From NCBI GenBank assembly GCA_002914805.1, contig JXTB01000204.1:228801-292800 (forward strand): DNA of 64,000 nt, written 5' to 3'. A program made the translations under genes and the position numbers. Below, one piece after another: positions 1 to 12,539 of the stretch. Numbering within the stretch: the first letter of the stretch is position 1; the number at the start of each line of letters is the position of its first letter. Source of the DNA: Parasponia andersonii (taxonomy: Eukaryota > Streptophyta > Magnoliopsida > Rosales > Cannabaceae). Under the pieces are notes generated by a model. The model ran no database searches and was not told where the DNA came from. It was given only the letters and a program-made list of their open reading frames with translations.

Positions 1-405
1 GCTAGGGTTTTGAATGTAAAATTACTAATCTACCCTTAATGAAGAGAAAGAAGAAACAAGCCTAACATAACCCTAGAAATACTCAGAAATTAAAATACAA
101 AATTAAAGATAAAATTACAAAGAAAGCACGTCTACATCAAATTATAATTCTCCCTTGTATGATGGATTAGACTTGCAATGGCTCAATGGACGTGTATGGT
201 TGATTAGTTCTCTCTCGGATCGACTTGGATGAGTAGAACCAACCTTTGTTCACCTTCAGTAGTGAACACATTTTCTTCTTGTTGTAGGACTCTCCGAACT
301 AAGTTATTCAACTCTTCTTTGCATCTTTTAGCTCGAGTCCTCGTCACTAGACCAACAGGAACTTGTACTAGACTACGAGTCTTGACCGCCATGATGTCCT
401 CATCA
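1..405 (-). mobile_element. Ty3-type LTR, 5' part, cut by window edge
   Basis: Read on the minus strand, the LTR starts with TGATGAGG at 405 and runs off the left edge. It encodes a short stretch (392 down to 204) with the motif LVTRTRAKRCKEELNNLV. Related motifs occur near the start of the LTRs at 10921, 21386, 30340 and 54028, so this is the same kind of Ty3 LTR. It lies just upstream of the first recognisable P450 exon, so the missing P450 first exon could be beyond this insertion. No partner LTR or target duplication is visible. Confidence 0.6.
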
Positions 406-564
406 TTAACTAATGTCTAGAAGTACGGTAAGTCCTAATTTTGATCGTGCATATTATTCTTCTAAGATGAAACTAAATCTGAACTTCTGCCACATATCAT
501 ATAGATTATATGACATATTTGGGAAACATTTCTAGTTCATGAGTGCAAGGGAGCTTACCCTTTA

Positions 565-2312
565 TATGCAAAGGGAACATATCAATGTGTTGGTTAGTTA
601 CAACACCTAGGCTGATCATCAAGGATCCGGAGCTGATCAAAGAAATTCTGTCCAACAAGCTAGGCCACTTTAGCAAGCCCCCTTTGAGCCCTCTCGTTCG
701 GATTCTGAATAGAGCGGGACTTACAACTCTAGATGGTGAAGACTGGGCCAGGCATAGAAGGATAATAAATCCTGCTTTCCACTTGGAGAGGCTGAAGGTT
801 CCATTCTAAATTACTGATCTCGTCCCTGCTTTTACACTAGGGAGCTCTTCCTTATTTTCAAGAAATGAATGAATGAAACAATTTATCTGGAAAAGATTCT
901 TGTATTTAAGAGTACTGCTTTCTGTTTTAGTTTGTCAGCTTTGTATTTTTTTATTGTAGGAAATGATACCAGCATTTACAGTGAGCTGTGGCAAGATGAT
1001 CGAAGAATGGAAGAGCATGGTTACTCTACAAGGGACTTGTGAAGTGGATATGTGGGTTGAACTTCAAAAACTTACCTCAGATATCGTTTCTCGAGCAGCG
1101 TTCGGGAGCAGCTATGAAGAAGGGAAGAAGATGTTTGAACTTCAGAAGGAGCTGATTAAGACACTTGAAGCAATGCAGAGCTTATACATTCCTGGTTTAA
1201 GGTGCACTTATATTTACCAGATGCAAATACTTCTGACTTTTCCGGTTATGAATCATAATATCAGTCAATAATTACCTTAGGCCTCTTTTTTTCCCTGTTA
1301 TTGAAGATAATGAAACGATGTTGACATGAAGATATGTTTTTTCCGAAAGGAATAAATCTAGAATGAGATTTTCTAAATGATGTTTATGTATAGGTTTGTT
1401 CCAACTAAAAACAACCACAGGAGAAAGAAGTTGGACCAAGAGATCACATCGATGCTAAAAAATATAATAGAGAACAAAATGAACGTGACGAGAACAGAAT
1501 AATCCAAGGTTGATGACTTGCTAGGCCTACTGCTGCAATCTAATAACCAGAATAATTTATTAGAACACATGTCTAGCAAAAAAAAGCAATGGAATGACAC
1601 TCGAAGAGGTAATAGAAGAGTGCAAACTATTCTACCTTGCTGGCCAAGAAACAACATCAACCTGGTTAACATGGATTATGATCGTCTTAGCTATGCACCC
1701 TGACTGGCAAGAAAAGGCAAGGGATGAAGTCCTGGAAGTTTGTGGAAAGAAAGAAACTAGTTTTGAAGCTATTAGCCACCTCAAGATTGTGAGTATTCTC
1801 CTCCATATTATCCTCTTTCTAAATCCTAAAACAAGTGTATGAAATCCTTTTTACCCCATTCGGGATGCAAAACTTTTTTTCTGCAGATAACAATGATACT
1901 CAATGAAGTGCTAAGGTTATATCCACCTGTGATTGCTCAATATCAACATTGTTACAAGGAAACTAAAATAGGGAATATCACCATTCCTGCTGGTGTTGAT
2001 CTAAACCTACCTATGCTACTTCTCCATCACAATCCTGAACTTTGGGGTGAGGATGCAGAAGAATTGAAACCTGAAAGATTTTCAGAAGGAATTTCAAAGG
2101 CATGTAAGGACCAGCTAGCATTCTTTCCATTTGGATGGGGCCCAAGGACCTGCATTGGCCAAAATTTTGCCATGATAGAAGCAAAGATAGCATTGGCTAC
2201 AATTCTACAAAATTTCTCACTGGAGCTCTCACCTTCCTACACTCATGCTCCTTACACTGTTATGACTCTTCAACCACAACACGGAGCTCATATTAGGTTG
2301 CACCAACTCTAA
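565..2312 (+). pseudogene. CYP72A: CYP72A-type cytochrome P450, 5'-truncated and disrupted
   Basis: P450s of the CYP72A clan are ER-bound haem monooxygenases; family members act on terpenoids and gibberellins, but the substrate here cannot be told. Visible exons are about 565-797, 960-1201, 1394-1788 and 1887-2312, with GT/AG borders that keep phase. Landmarks in order: TTPRLIIKDPELIKEI; WARHRRIINPAFH; the I-helix oxygen-binding motif AGQETTS; the K-helix [16 protein letters not shown]; and the haem loop [13 protein letters not shown] with its cysteine. The exon for the membrane anchor and proline-rich hinge is not in the window. Two lesions sit in the third visible exon: an in-frame TAA at 1500-1502, and a frame change at the run of eight A at 1578-1585, after which the reading frame from 1594 is needed. 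The remaining motifs are well kept, so the inactivation looks recent. A sequencing error in the A run could explain the frameshift but not the TAA. Confidence 0.85.
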
Positions 2313-3045
2313 GCTTACAGCTAGTTTGCATGTACAAAATTTTCCTAATCGAAATAATGTGGTTTTTAATCACAAATCGTGTGTTTGAAATTTCTTTCGA
2401 TGATGTAATGTTCAATAAGGAAGAGGTCCACCATTGGGTTTCTCCATTAATTAAGTGAAAAGCTGTGTGAAATAAACCATAATAGCATTCTGTCTTCTTA
2501 TATGAATTTAATTAGAGCTCAATCTTCACCCCTCCCCAAAACCGCCCTGACAAAAGTAAAGGAAACTATGGAAAAGAAATTGATGTAATATAATCTCAAA
2601 TGATTCGAATATCAGCAACTGTAGTTTGATATGCAAGTATCGCAAAAGTGTATTCTGTAATTAGAATGTAAAAAATGTGCATGGGAAACTTTAATGAAAA
2701 ATGCATCCTTTTCATTACTACAGCTGGGTAAGTAAACAAACGTGATGATGCACAATATATAACACTTACTGAATTTTGCTTGTCATGTGCCCTGAAAATT
2801 GAAATCTGTCAAAAAGAACATAAATAACAAAGGAAAAAATACCGAATGAGATAGGAAGTCTCGCAGCAAATACATTTCAAATGAACACCACTAAATAGAA
2901 GTGGCTGGTATCTGGCAGATAACCATTTCGCCATTACATTGGAATTTCTCATCTGTGTTCTCGAATAGAAGTTTAAGGAAGGTAAATTAAACTCCTATAT
3001 TTTCGTATAAAAAAATCTAGTATCATTCATCTATAAGCCAAAATT
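2313..3045. other. Convergent intergenic region
   Basis: This AT-rich stretch lies between the 3' ends of the P450 (plus) and RPC4 (minus). It should contain both 3' untranslated regions. I see no further coding or repeat signal in it. Confidence 0.5.
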
Positions 3046-3068
3046 GTGTCAGGAATGAGAAGCGACAA

Positions 3069-4968
3069 TCACAAATCAGCCATACTATCTAAAATGGAGT
3101 CTACATCAGGGGTTAAGATGACTCGCTTGTTGAGCACCCCAACAATGCAACAGTGCTTCTCGGCATTGTTAATAGCCACAACATCCTGGGCAAAAACACT
3201 ATCCATACCCGATGAGACCTGCATCCATTAATTGTTATCTATGAATCTACCTTGAATTAATTCCGAAAAAAAAAATAAGCTAAACAAATAATATTTAATG
3301 TTATAAATATAATCCATGTGATGTTGGGTAATTGGATACTCATAAAAGATTTAGTTGTTTACTCACATCATAAAGAGTATCGCCAATCCTCAGCTTGATG
3401 GCACCACTTTTATACACAAGCATTTTACCCATGAAGCCTGCTGGTAACTCGTTCAGAGCACAGGACTTCTGCAATGTATTTGCAGCCACAGGTGCCGATG
3501 AGCTTTCGGTTGTCTTTTGGCCATCATTGGTAGCTGATCGTTTAATCAAAGGCATAGTTGGTGGTAACTGAAGAAAGAGCATACTAGGTTCTGGATTCTC
3601 CTCCTGTGAACAAAACATCAAGAGTATATTAGAGTATTTACACATGTAACATCTTACCTTCTAATTTCAAGGTAGTTCAACCAACCATTACACCAAGTTC
3701 TACTGCCGATCTAGCTAAACTTTCTTTGTAGGTTCTAGTTTCAGGGTCTCCTCCAAACTCCTCCTCATCAAGAAGTTCTAAAAGAGTTCCACAAAATTAG
3801 ATAAAACCACTAAATGCAGTAGAACAAATGACTTGACATTATAGGACATGTATCTTGAACTGTGAATAATGCAAAATGCAGTTTGCAACTAGTCTAGTAG
3901 TTTGTTGCCTTTCAGTTTCTTGCTACATTATCATTTTTCTTTTCCCCTAGATACACCTCAGTACGTACCAGGATTTCCAGAATACGGTCTCCTCAAGGGA
4001 AGAGTTGCAGGATAATAACTGTAATAATCCTGCAGTAGCATCCAAAAGAAACACTGTCAAGATACTCATAAAAAGGTGGGAGAGACAGACAGTTCAGAAC
4101 AGATAACTAGTTCTTATGAACGGTCATAATACATACCCATGGTTCTTTGTATTCTTTCTCCTCTAGCGTACCAGAAGGAAATGTTCCGCCTGTATAAACA
4201 TGATTTCAGTGTGATACACTATAAACATCACATTTACAGCAAATAAGAAAAACCGCAACAATATATAGCATACCAGTAGAACCTGAACCTTGATAGCTCT
4301 TACTACCACCCTTAGGAACACCATATGATTTTATGGTAGCTGATGCACCACCATAACCAAAAGCAATTTGTGAAGCTGCCACTGTTAATTGAAGTGAAAC
4401 GATATCAATCGAATTCTAAATGACATGGCAAAAGATAACAAGCATGAAAAGTAAGAACGACTACCTTTCTTTTCGACTTTAGGCTTTGCCCTTGCTAAAC
4501 CTTCCTACGAGAAAAGCCAAGTATAACATCAAAATAAAAACAAGAACAGTTCTGAACAAACTAACATCAAACCCCACATTTTAACATTCAAAACAATCTG
4601 GAATAAGCAAATTAGTAACTAGTAGTACATTGAAACGTCTCAACAAATCCCTGGCCTGGTCAGCGTCCGCTTCCTCAACCACTTCACTGCGATTAAAGTT
4701 TAAAGATGAGATGAGATAAAATATAATGTCAGCCATAAAACGGCATCTATGAGTATACTTGAGCAAATGAGATCCTCACGCTTTAACTTCAGGTTTTGGT
4801 ACCCGGCGAGGTGGAGCGTTTGGCTTGAATCTCCTCTGCAGCAATGAAAACAAATTTTAAGTAGACCACAGGCAGAATTGAACTGTTTTTATCATTAAAT
4901 AAAAGTCAGCAGAGTATCAAACAAACCTTTCTTGGGGCATTATCGTCATTGACCATTGCTGGATCCAT
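3069..4968 (-). CDS. RPC4: DNA-directed RNA polymerase III subunit RPC4
   Basis: RPC4 (yeast Rpc53) is a Pol III-specific nuclear subunit. With its partner RPC5 it forms a TFIIF-like subcomplex used in initiation and termination on tRNA and 5S genes. Ten exons join in phase: 4968-4927, 4835-4780, 4686-4629, 4504-4465, 4381-4274, 4189-4137, 4029-3969, 3777-3686, 3603-3367 and 3218-3069, giving 897 nt and 298 residues, the usual plant length. The start MDPAMVNDDNAPRK is followed by the basic RRFKPNAPPRRVPKPEVK motif typical of the family. The middle carries LPLRRPYSGNP and an acidic LLDEEEFGGD stretch. The conserved C-terminal domain holds LPAGFMGKMLVYKSGAIKL and then FAQDVVAINNAEKHCCIV. The first exon is chosen because it is the only ATG in phase before the basic motif. 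No stop or frameshift is seen. Confidence 0.93.
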
Positions 4969-5650
4969 GGGACTAAGAATGAGATGATAATCTTCAACCA
5001 AGAGAGAAAAAAAATCAGTGATTTTTCAATCCATGACACTTAGAACTAATAACACTAAATCCGATTTTATTGAGAGTTGTAAATCAGCAACCAAACATGC
5101 GCCATATTGAGTACCAAGCTCGTTCCTTTTACTCAGCTTCTTTTATGAATGACACACCCAGAAAACAAAGGCGCATTTCATAGGCCAAAAAGCTTTAAAA
5201 AAACAAAACAAAAAAAAAGTCCTACATTTTGAAAGTGTGATAGGAAACTTCTAATAAAATTAAATCAACTGAGTTTAATCAATGGTGTCTTAAATGATTG
5301 AGAACCAAGTCTCATCATTGCAAGCACTGACCATTCATAGAACACTTGGCAGGTTAAAATAAGCCAAAACATATTGAATATAACTAACAAAACCCAATAA
5401 CTTGATCGAATGTTACTACGAATTGGAACCAGAGTCACTAACTTCGAGAGACAGATATATATACATATATATATATATTTCCTAATAAAAAGATGATAAA
5501 GAAAAAACATAGAGAAAGAGTGAAAATTAACCTTAGATGGTGTGTTTGTTGAAGCAGAGTGGCCACAACGAGAGAGAGAGGCAATAAAGTTTTTAAGCAC
5601 ACAAAGCTAAAGCGGCATATTACCATCTATCGAGTATTTATAGGAGTCTT
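4969..5650 (-). promoter_or_regulatory. RPC4 5' leader and promoter region
   Basis: Upstream of the RPC4 ATG the minus strand has a possible untranslated first exon around 5535-5600, followed by a donor-like AAG/GTTAAT near 5530; if real, it makes a leader intron of about 550 bp. A short AT microsatellite lies at 5455-5479. The region holds no coding signal, and the transcription start cannot be fixed from sequence alone. Confidence 0.35.
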
Positions 5651-7810
5651 ACCCCAGGCATTGTCAAGTAGCCGCCGCCAATGTACTGCGTGCGTATGTA
5701 AGATGTATTGCTTTCGCATGCGCGTGTGCTCGGCTATTATTCCCTTAAAACGACAAGTCGTTTCGTCCTTTTTCCTAATGGAACGACATGTCCCTCTAGT
5801 TGCTTCAATAACATTGTCTCTGTCTTGTGAACTTGGGACTTGGAATCCAATGTTTTTTTTTCCTCTTTGCCCGCCGGGGGAGGGAGGGGGATTTGATTTT
5901 GAAATTGTAAAATTTTAACGAAAAAAATTGAAAAATCTTGCACAAAAAAATTGAAAAATTCAAGATTTTAAATTTTTTTAAAAAATTCCAAATTCATTTC
6001 AGAAAATATCACTTTTAAAAATTACCACTTTTTAACAAATTGATAAAGTAATTGAGATAATTAGTCAAACTACTAAGATAACGAGTCTAATTATCTTAAA
6101 TAACTCGATTAATTACTTATCAAATTGATAAAGTAATTGAGATAATTAGTCAAGCTACTAAGATAACGAGTCTAATTATCTTAAATAACTTGATTAGTCA
6201 CCTAAATAATTTTAGTTATCTTGAGTACTTTGAAAAGTAGCAATTTTTCTAAAAAAAAATTATATTTTTTAAATGTTATTTTTTTAAATAATTTTTTACT
6301 AAACAAATCCAGATTTTTCAAAAAGCTTAGTCCATTCAAGATTTTTCATTCGGACTTTGGATCTAGCATTTTTTTTTTAAAAAAAACTCTACTTGGGTTA
6401 TTTGAAAATTAGATCATGTATATTAGCGTAGAGTTAACCAGGAGTTTGTTCTAATTCACATTTTAAAAAAAAATTAAACAAGAAAACGTACGAGTTTGTG
6501 TGGTTAATATTTTATACCTACAACCACTATTCTTGATTAAACTATAACTCTAAATTGAACCTAACAAGTTTCATCAAATAATTTTAGGGGAATATTTTCC
6601 AAATAATAAAAGCTCTTCACAAGCCTATAAATTATAATTATTAATTTGAAGATGAGAGTTTTTTTTTTTTTTCCTCAGTTAAAATCTTCATTGGACAACA
6701 TCATAAGTTCATAACAAACAAAAATAATAATAATATAAGTAATTAATCAAAACATAGAAACCACTTCCTCCACATATTGCGTTTTTATTTTCTCTCTCCT
6801 GAATTTTTGTTTTGTTTTTTTGAAGGACTCCTTTTAACTTAAAATAATAAGCAAATTGGGAATCTGAGATATTAAGATGGTTCCGAATTATTTGTTTATT
6901 ATTTTCTTTTACAAACCTAACAAGACTTTTAAACCAAAAATGGTGGGAGAAGTTGCAATTTATGCAATTTAGGAAATCTATCTCAATAAGCTTTTATCTT
7001 GTTTTGATAATTAAATCAAGGATTTAAATTGGCTTATTCCACTGATACCATAAAAACCCTTAATAAAATTACTGATAAATGCAGACAACTTTTTTAGGAA
7101 AAAACTTTCACACGCCCGTTTTTAAAATCACAGTTTCTAAATAAAAAATTAAGATCATGAGAAATATTTAACCAAAACAAAAAATGGAAACAAAAATTCA
7201 ACAAATAAATAAATAATTAATATCTCAATGGCTCTTTCTTTTATCTTTTGCCTCTGCCATCTTACCAGAGAAAATAGTCTCAAATTAATTAAATTTTAAT
7301 CAAAATGAAACCCTTGTGCATTGGGAAAAATTACACAACATATGAAAATCAATCTAAAGATGAGCTTTGCATTCCATAAGCTGTTACTTCATTGAACTAG
7401 GAAATATGTACAAGAAAAAAGGGAGGTTGGAAAGATGCTCATGGAAAAAATATTTTCAAGTAGAAAAACCAAAGGAAGAATAAGAATTCTATGTTAATGT
7501 TTCTTATATTAAAAGGGGTGAGAAGCATGAAAGAAGAAATAAGTAAAAGAGAATGAGTATGGCTAGAAGATGAAGATGAGATAAAGGGGTGGGACTGGGA
7601 ATTAATGAGGGAGTGGATGAGAAAAGAAAAATATTCAAGTGAGGGGTGGTTTAGAAATAATTAGAGGTATTGTTAGCGGTACTTAAATTTTAAATTCGGA
7701 TGAGAGTGTTGTTTTAGATAAAGTGCGGTGAGAGCAGACAAAGAGACGGCAATAGACCCTCCCTATCTTTGTAATTCTTCAAGCAAAATAGAATATGCAC
7801 TAAACCTGCT
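5651..7810. other. AT-rich intergenic region between RPC4 and MED20
   Basis: Long AT-rich sequence with many homopolymer runs. Apart from an 85-bp tandem duplication near 6036 and a G-rich patch at 5869-5890, I see no gene or recognisable transposon coding sequence. Confidence 0.5.
6036..6205. repeat. 85-bp tandem duplication
   Basis: Two head-to-tail copies start at 6036 and 6121 with the shared word CAAATTGATAAAGTAATTG. They differ by only a few substitutions (for example AAACTACT versus AAGCTACT). Within each unit, GATAATTAG and CTAATTATC words face each other, so each can fold weakly. Confidence 0.85.
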
Positions 7811-7814
7811 GCCC

Positions 7815-8020
7815 AATGGCTACTACATACTAAAAAGAAAAAGAATTATGCTACGGTCAGATCGATCTCGGCCGTCCCATCCATCCCACAGTAATAGACA
7901 GTCGAGATGGATGGGCCCCACGATAATGGACGGCTGAGATCAGTCAAACCGGCATAATTCTTTTTCTTTTAATATGTAGCAGGGACGGTTGAGATAGGTC
8001 TGACTGTAGCATGCCTCAAA
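7815..8020. repeat. MITE-like inverted repeat
   Basis: Arms of about 60 bp at 7815-7877 and 7923-7985 are inverted copies. Left words: CTACATACTAAAAAGAAAAA and ATCTCGGCCGTCC. Right words: GGACGGCTGAGAT and TTTTTCTTTTAATATGTAG. The spacer is about 45 bp. Directly after the right arm, 7984-8020 repeats the GGGACGGTTGAGAT...GTAGCATGCC part again in direct orientation, giving a third arm. It is non-coding and looks like a hairpin-forming MITE in the region 3' of MED20. Confidence 0.65.
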
Positions 8021-8086
8021 GAAAAATATCATACAAGACAATTCTTTTACATATTCCAGTTTTCTTTTCAAGGCCAAATCCATTTC

Positions 8087-10047
8087 CTAATTTCTTACTG
8101 CTTGCCCAGCTTGTACTGTTGCTATTACTTGAGCTACAACAATGGCATATTGAACGGCTGTATGCTGCGAGGTATACTGGTCTCCAAGCCCAAAATCAGC
8201 AAAATTTGGTTCTATATGCATGAAGTGACCGGGTAATGATCTTTTTGACACGGCATCCTGCCATATTTCAAGGAAATCTTCCATCATCTGCCTGGATTTT
8301 TCCATTGAGGAGATCGGAAGGTACTCCACCTGCAATAACCATGCAACTTCAATTGCAAATACTAGGACTCCAAAGTCCAAGCAACAACGACAAGATTTAG
8401 ATATTCTTTAAAAAATAAAAATAGGATGGATAAATTATTAAGCACATCACAGATACAAGTTTGCAAGAAAATGACCAAGTTTGACACTATGAAAATGAAA
8501 GCCATTTTCCTTTTTTCCCTGATACACACAAAAGTACATATGTGTGAGTGGATATACATGTCCTACATACCGCTAAAGTTTCTGATAAAGCAGAAAAACA
8601 ATAGCAAAAACTATTTCTGTATTTCCAACTCCCCATGTTGCTCTGAGAAGTCAAATTTGACTTATATATGAAAAAGCATAATTCTGAAAACTATGGTGAT
8701 ATTTGAGCTAAAAGTAGCGGTAAACTCATAAGTTGGCAATCAAAAGAGTGCAGACCTGATACACTCACAAAGAAATTGAACTATAAAATTGATGAAATTC
8801 GGGGCTTCTGTGTGACATGTTGGACTAAAAGGCAACGACATCTAATCAAGGTACCTAGAGAAACCATCATCAGAAGCTGACATTAACTACTTCTACAGAA
8901 TGAAGATGAGCAGCTGCAGAGTACTTCCACAGGTTTATATTGTCACTACCAGAAAAAATAGCAATCTGCAACTACCATTACAATGTTCTTAAACGAACAA
9001 AGCAAAGGTACCAAGGACTCAAATGAATTCATGTCAACTCATTCAAATGTGAAAGAAACCAATGGACGTACTGTACACATCATGTTAATTAAAATTCTCT
9101 AAACACTACTCAATCATGCAAAAGGGGTATTTCAAAATGCATAACTCAAATCTCAGGAAAAATACAACACAAAATAACTTACAAAACTAATAGTTATAAA
9201 GCCTCCGAACATGATTTGAAAGCCAAAACAGATACATAAGAAATCTAGTAGCAACACAACCTAATCAGGATTTGAAAGTTCATAATCATGTACCTCCATT
9301 ACTATTCCTCTCAAAGTTTCAGAATGAGTGGGAGAAACTTTCCCCACCCTCAATTGAAAGTCCCCAAGTTGGTATTGAAACCCCTGTAAACACAACACAA
9401 CACCAAAGACACAAAAAAGCAAGATACTGAGTCATCGCCAAAGACCCAAATCAAATTGCAGTAAGATTAAACGCACAAACCTCAAAATTAAGCGAGACCC
9501 TCGATTTGTATGACTGTAATTTATCCATTATAGTCAAAATCGTTGAATCGGCCTCGAGAACTAGACGCTGCCCGCGAATTATGAAATAGTATTTGTTGGG
9601 TTGCTCCGGCAGAGAAATCCCCAGAAAATCTCGAGGGAATTCCACAAGTAAAGCCTGGTCTGGCCCCAAACAATAAAATAAAAATTGAATTTTAAAGAAA
9701 ATTGACCATTAGTATCCAGACCCAGAAGAGAAAAATTCATGAAATTGTGAAAGTTTACCTCGAAGCATAGGCTTGTAGAAAGTGAGAGTGGCTTTCCACC
9801 TGCCATCTTTGACGCCATTCATGCCCTCAACGCACTGTGTTACTTCATTCACGATTTGACCACTCGCCGTCGTCCCTGCATTGGGTTGCCAATGCAAAAC
9901 CCTAGAAACCCACCATCCCCAAATTAAATAATTTGTTTAAAAAAAACGGTCGTTTCGAAAATGGCTAATCAACTAGAAAAATAAATATAATTTGGAGCCA
10001 AGAAAATGAGAGAAAATTATGAAAAATAATTACCATTTGATGGGCAT
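8087..10047 (-). CDS. MED20: Mediator complex subunit 20
   Basis: MED20 is a head-module subunit of Mediator, the nuclear co-activator that links transcription factors to RNA polymerase II; it pairs with MED18. Five exons join in phase: 10047-10034, 9901-9759, 9659-9481, 9383-9294 and 8329-8087, giving 669 nt and 222 residues, the normal plant length. The tiny first exon encodes MPIK plus two bases of a tryptophan codon. Then come [97 protein letters not shown] and the conserved C-terminus [20 protein letters not shown]. The stop is TAG at 8089-8087. All splice borders are GT/AG. A telo-box-like word, AAAACCCTAG, overlaps the exon 2 acceptor. No defect is seen. Confidence 0.95.
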
Positions 10048-10915
10048 CTTCGGATGTAAGCAGTGATGACGAGAGTTCCAGTCCAGTATGAAATGATTTG
10101 GAAGAACTAAGCCAACTAGTCCCCTCAAAAAAACAAAAACAAAAACAAAAACAAAAAACAAAGCCCACTAGACAAGTTGCCTGTAGGGTTTTGAAAGAAG
10201 ACGACAGAAACGACGGTATATTCAATAAACGACATTGGATACAGTACACGACAATTTTATGTTTAAGCGACAAATAGTTCCGAACAGAGATACGCGGAAA
10301 CGACAGTCTCGATAAACGACCTGATATGAAGCAAACGAACACTAATAACTTATAAGACGACGACGTGTCGTACGCACTCTTTCTAAAAACGAAAATAAAC
10401 AGAAAAATTTGAAAAAGCTTCGAGCTTCGACAATAATGGGAGTAAGCAACAGTGCACCATGGTAATGCATGAACGACGGCAGTATAGAGACGGCATTTAG
10501 AAAGAGATCAGTCTATTACCAAATAAATCATGACTAAAATTACCTTTTAGTGCATTTATTAAACATCTATTTACAAGATTGAGATCTATTGTCCTAAAAA
10601 ATTTTCTCATGTGCTATTTCATTATTCCATATGCTGACAAATTAACAAAAACATAAAAATCACATTTAACAGTTATTTTCTAACTTTTTTTTTAAACCAT
10701 TGTTATTGATTTGTCAACTTTTTTTTTGTTTATTTAGAAAGAATAATTAGAAAAATAAAGATAATTTTGGCTAAGTAATTAGAAGGTTAAGTATGGATTT
10801 TCAATTGCCAAATAAAGAATTTATTTATAGGCCATTTATAGGAGGTATCTAATAATATACATTTTCACATTCATCTAATAATCCAATCACCAGTATTATT
10901 AATTTTGTCAATTTA
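10048..10915 (-). promoter_or_regulatory. MED20 upstream region
   Basis: This non-coding stretch lies 5' of MED20. It contains a CAAAAA-type simple repeat at 10127-10163 and several CG-containing words around 10200-10500, as expected near a plant promoter. No clear TATA box can be assigned. A solo LTR begins right after it at 10921. Confidence 0.35.
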
Positions 10916-10920
10916 TCTTC

Positions 10921-11731
10921 TGATGAGGATATGGCAAACACGAGAATATGGAATGCGGATTCTATCTAAGTTCTCATTGGTCCAGTTACAAGAGAAAGTG
11001 CAAAAATTCTAAAATACGTTAAATGGACTAATTCAAGAGATTTGAGTTCAGACATGCACGTGGAGGCCCATTGATGGAGGTGAACAAATTTCTAAGACCT
11101 TAACAAGCTTGATTCAAGTTCAAGAAAGTCCATAGGCTCATATAGAAGGAAAATCTGATATGTAAAGACTTAAACAACAAGTCATAGGCCAAGTCATAGC
11201 TTATTTTCCTATTTTAGTTATTAGTTTCTCAAAACAATTTATTTGCTTGTTTCCTTTTCTTTAGAAGTGTGTAATAGGCTGAAAGATAAGGGATTAAAAT
11301 CAGATTGCCTACCAATTAGGGACGAATTTAGGTTAGCTATTAGGGTTATTTTCCTACTTTCTTTTTTTGATTTTGGGTAAGTTGTCTTAGGCGTTTTTGG
11401 GGTGTTTTTAGACTGAAAATTTCGTGTTCCTTGGCCTATATATTGTACACTTTTCATTCAATAAAAACAAATTAGAATTCATTAAAATTAAAAGAAATTT
11501 CTCTTTGGTTCTTTGAGAACTTATTCAAACTTATCAGATTTCTCTGTGACGTTTATCTATTGACTTATCAATCGAGTTTTCCATCCTTGATTATGGCGTC
11601 TTCCTTTATACCAAGGTTCACATCTCTTTATAGGTGTTGGGTCGAGATTTCCCATCCGAATCTGATTATAGAACAGTCCTAGGCATCATCCTTGTTTCGG
11701 GTTTCGTCACAAGTTGGCGGGGTTCGTATCA
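10921..11731 (+). mobile_element. Solo Ty3 LTR (811 bp) with target duplication
   Basis: The LTR starts TGATGAGGAT and ends GGTTCGTATCA. It is flanked by a perfect 5-bp direct repeat TCTTC at 10916-10920 and 11732-11736. It is the same family as element B's LTR (806 bp at 29535-30340). A promoter-like CTATATATTG lies at about 11432 and a polyadenylation-like CAATAAAA at about 11459. No primer-binding site or internal sequence follows, so this is the product of LTR-LTR recombination. The first 200 bp encode a decayed version of the TRARAKRF motif found near the start of the other LTRs. Confidence 0.85.
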
Positions 11732-11736
11732 TCTTC

Positions 11737-12539
11737 TTTTCCTACTCTATTACCTTATCTTTTACTTTATTTTTCACTTATCCACTACTTTTATCTGTAA
11801 TCTTTCTTCTTTTTCAATTATTTGGAATCCAATACCACTAGTTCCCAAAAAAAATCTCCACTATATTATTCCTTTTAATATCTTTTGACTTATTTTGGAG
11901 ACAAAAACTACTAATTAGTTTTGTTTATGCCTTCTTCCACTTTGAATTATGGCTACTAATTTCCAAAGAATATTTCCATTATCATTTTTCTTTTTCTAAT
12001 TTTTGAATTATTTTAGAGACAAAAGTTCTTAATTAGTTTTGTCTATATTTTCCTCTTTTAGAATTACCCACTAACTTTATCCCTTTCCTTTTCTATTCCA
12101 CTAATTTATAGTTATTATCTCTCTAAGATAAAATTTAACTAGTCTTCATCTTTTTCTACAACTTATTTTCTACCCTTAGATTAATTTGTCTACCTAATTC
12201 TTTGTATACTTAAATCTTAGCCATTCAAATTATGGCATGATACTATTTTGGTGCAACTATTAACTTTAGGTTATAAAATATAACAATTAAGAATGTGACA
12301 TAAATATGTCACATTCTTAATTAGGTTATATTGATATACATAATGTAATCTTCGTAGAATTAATTTATTATTAAGAAAAACTAACGTAGAATTTCTAAGT
12401 TAAAACAAGAAATAACTATGGTTTTTGTCACATAATAAAGTTTAACTTAATAATACTACACATATAATTTCAAGTATTTGTGAATATAAACTTATTAAAA
12501 TTCGACACCAAGTCTATTAATAATAATTCTACTAAGGTT
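11737..12539. other. AT-rich unclassified stretch
   Basis: No gene is visible. It contains T-rich runs and the palindrome at 12277-12332 described separately. It may include the missing outer part of the Athila-like LTR that follows, but I could not align it. Confidence 0.4.
12277..12332. repeat. Near-perfect palindrome
   Basis: Arms 12285-12302 and 12305-12322 are exact reverse complements (AATTAAGAATGTGACATA and its complement) around a 2-bp centre. Beyond a 2-base bulge the arms continue with AATATAAC and GTTATATT. Confidence 0.9.

Noticed and set aside
5559-5918. 119-codon plus-strand open frame
   Set aside because: No recognisable motif; it spans the RPC4 promoter side and a G-rich patch. 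Probably a chance frame.
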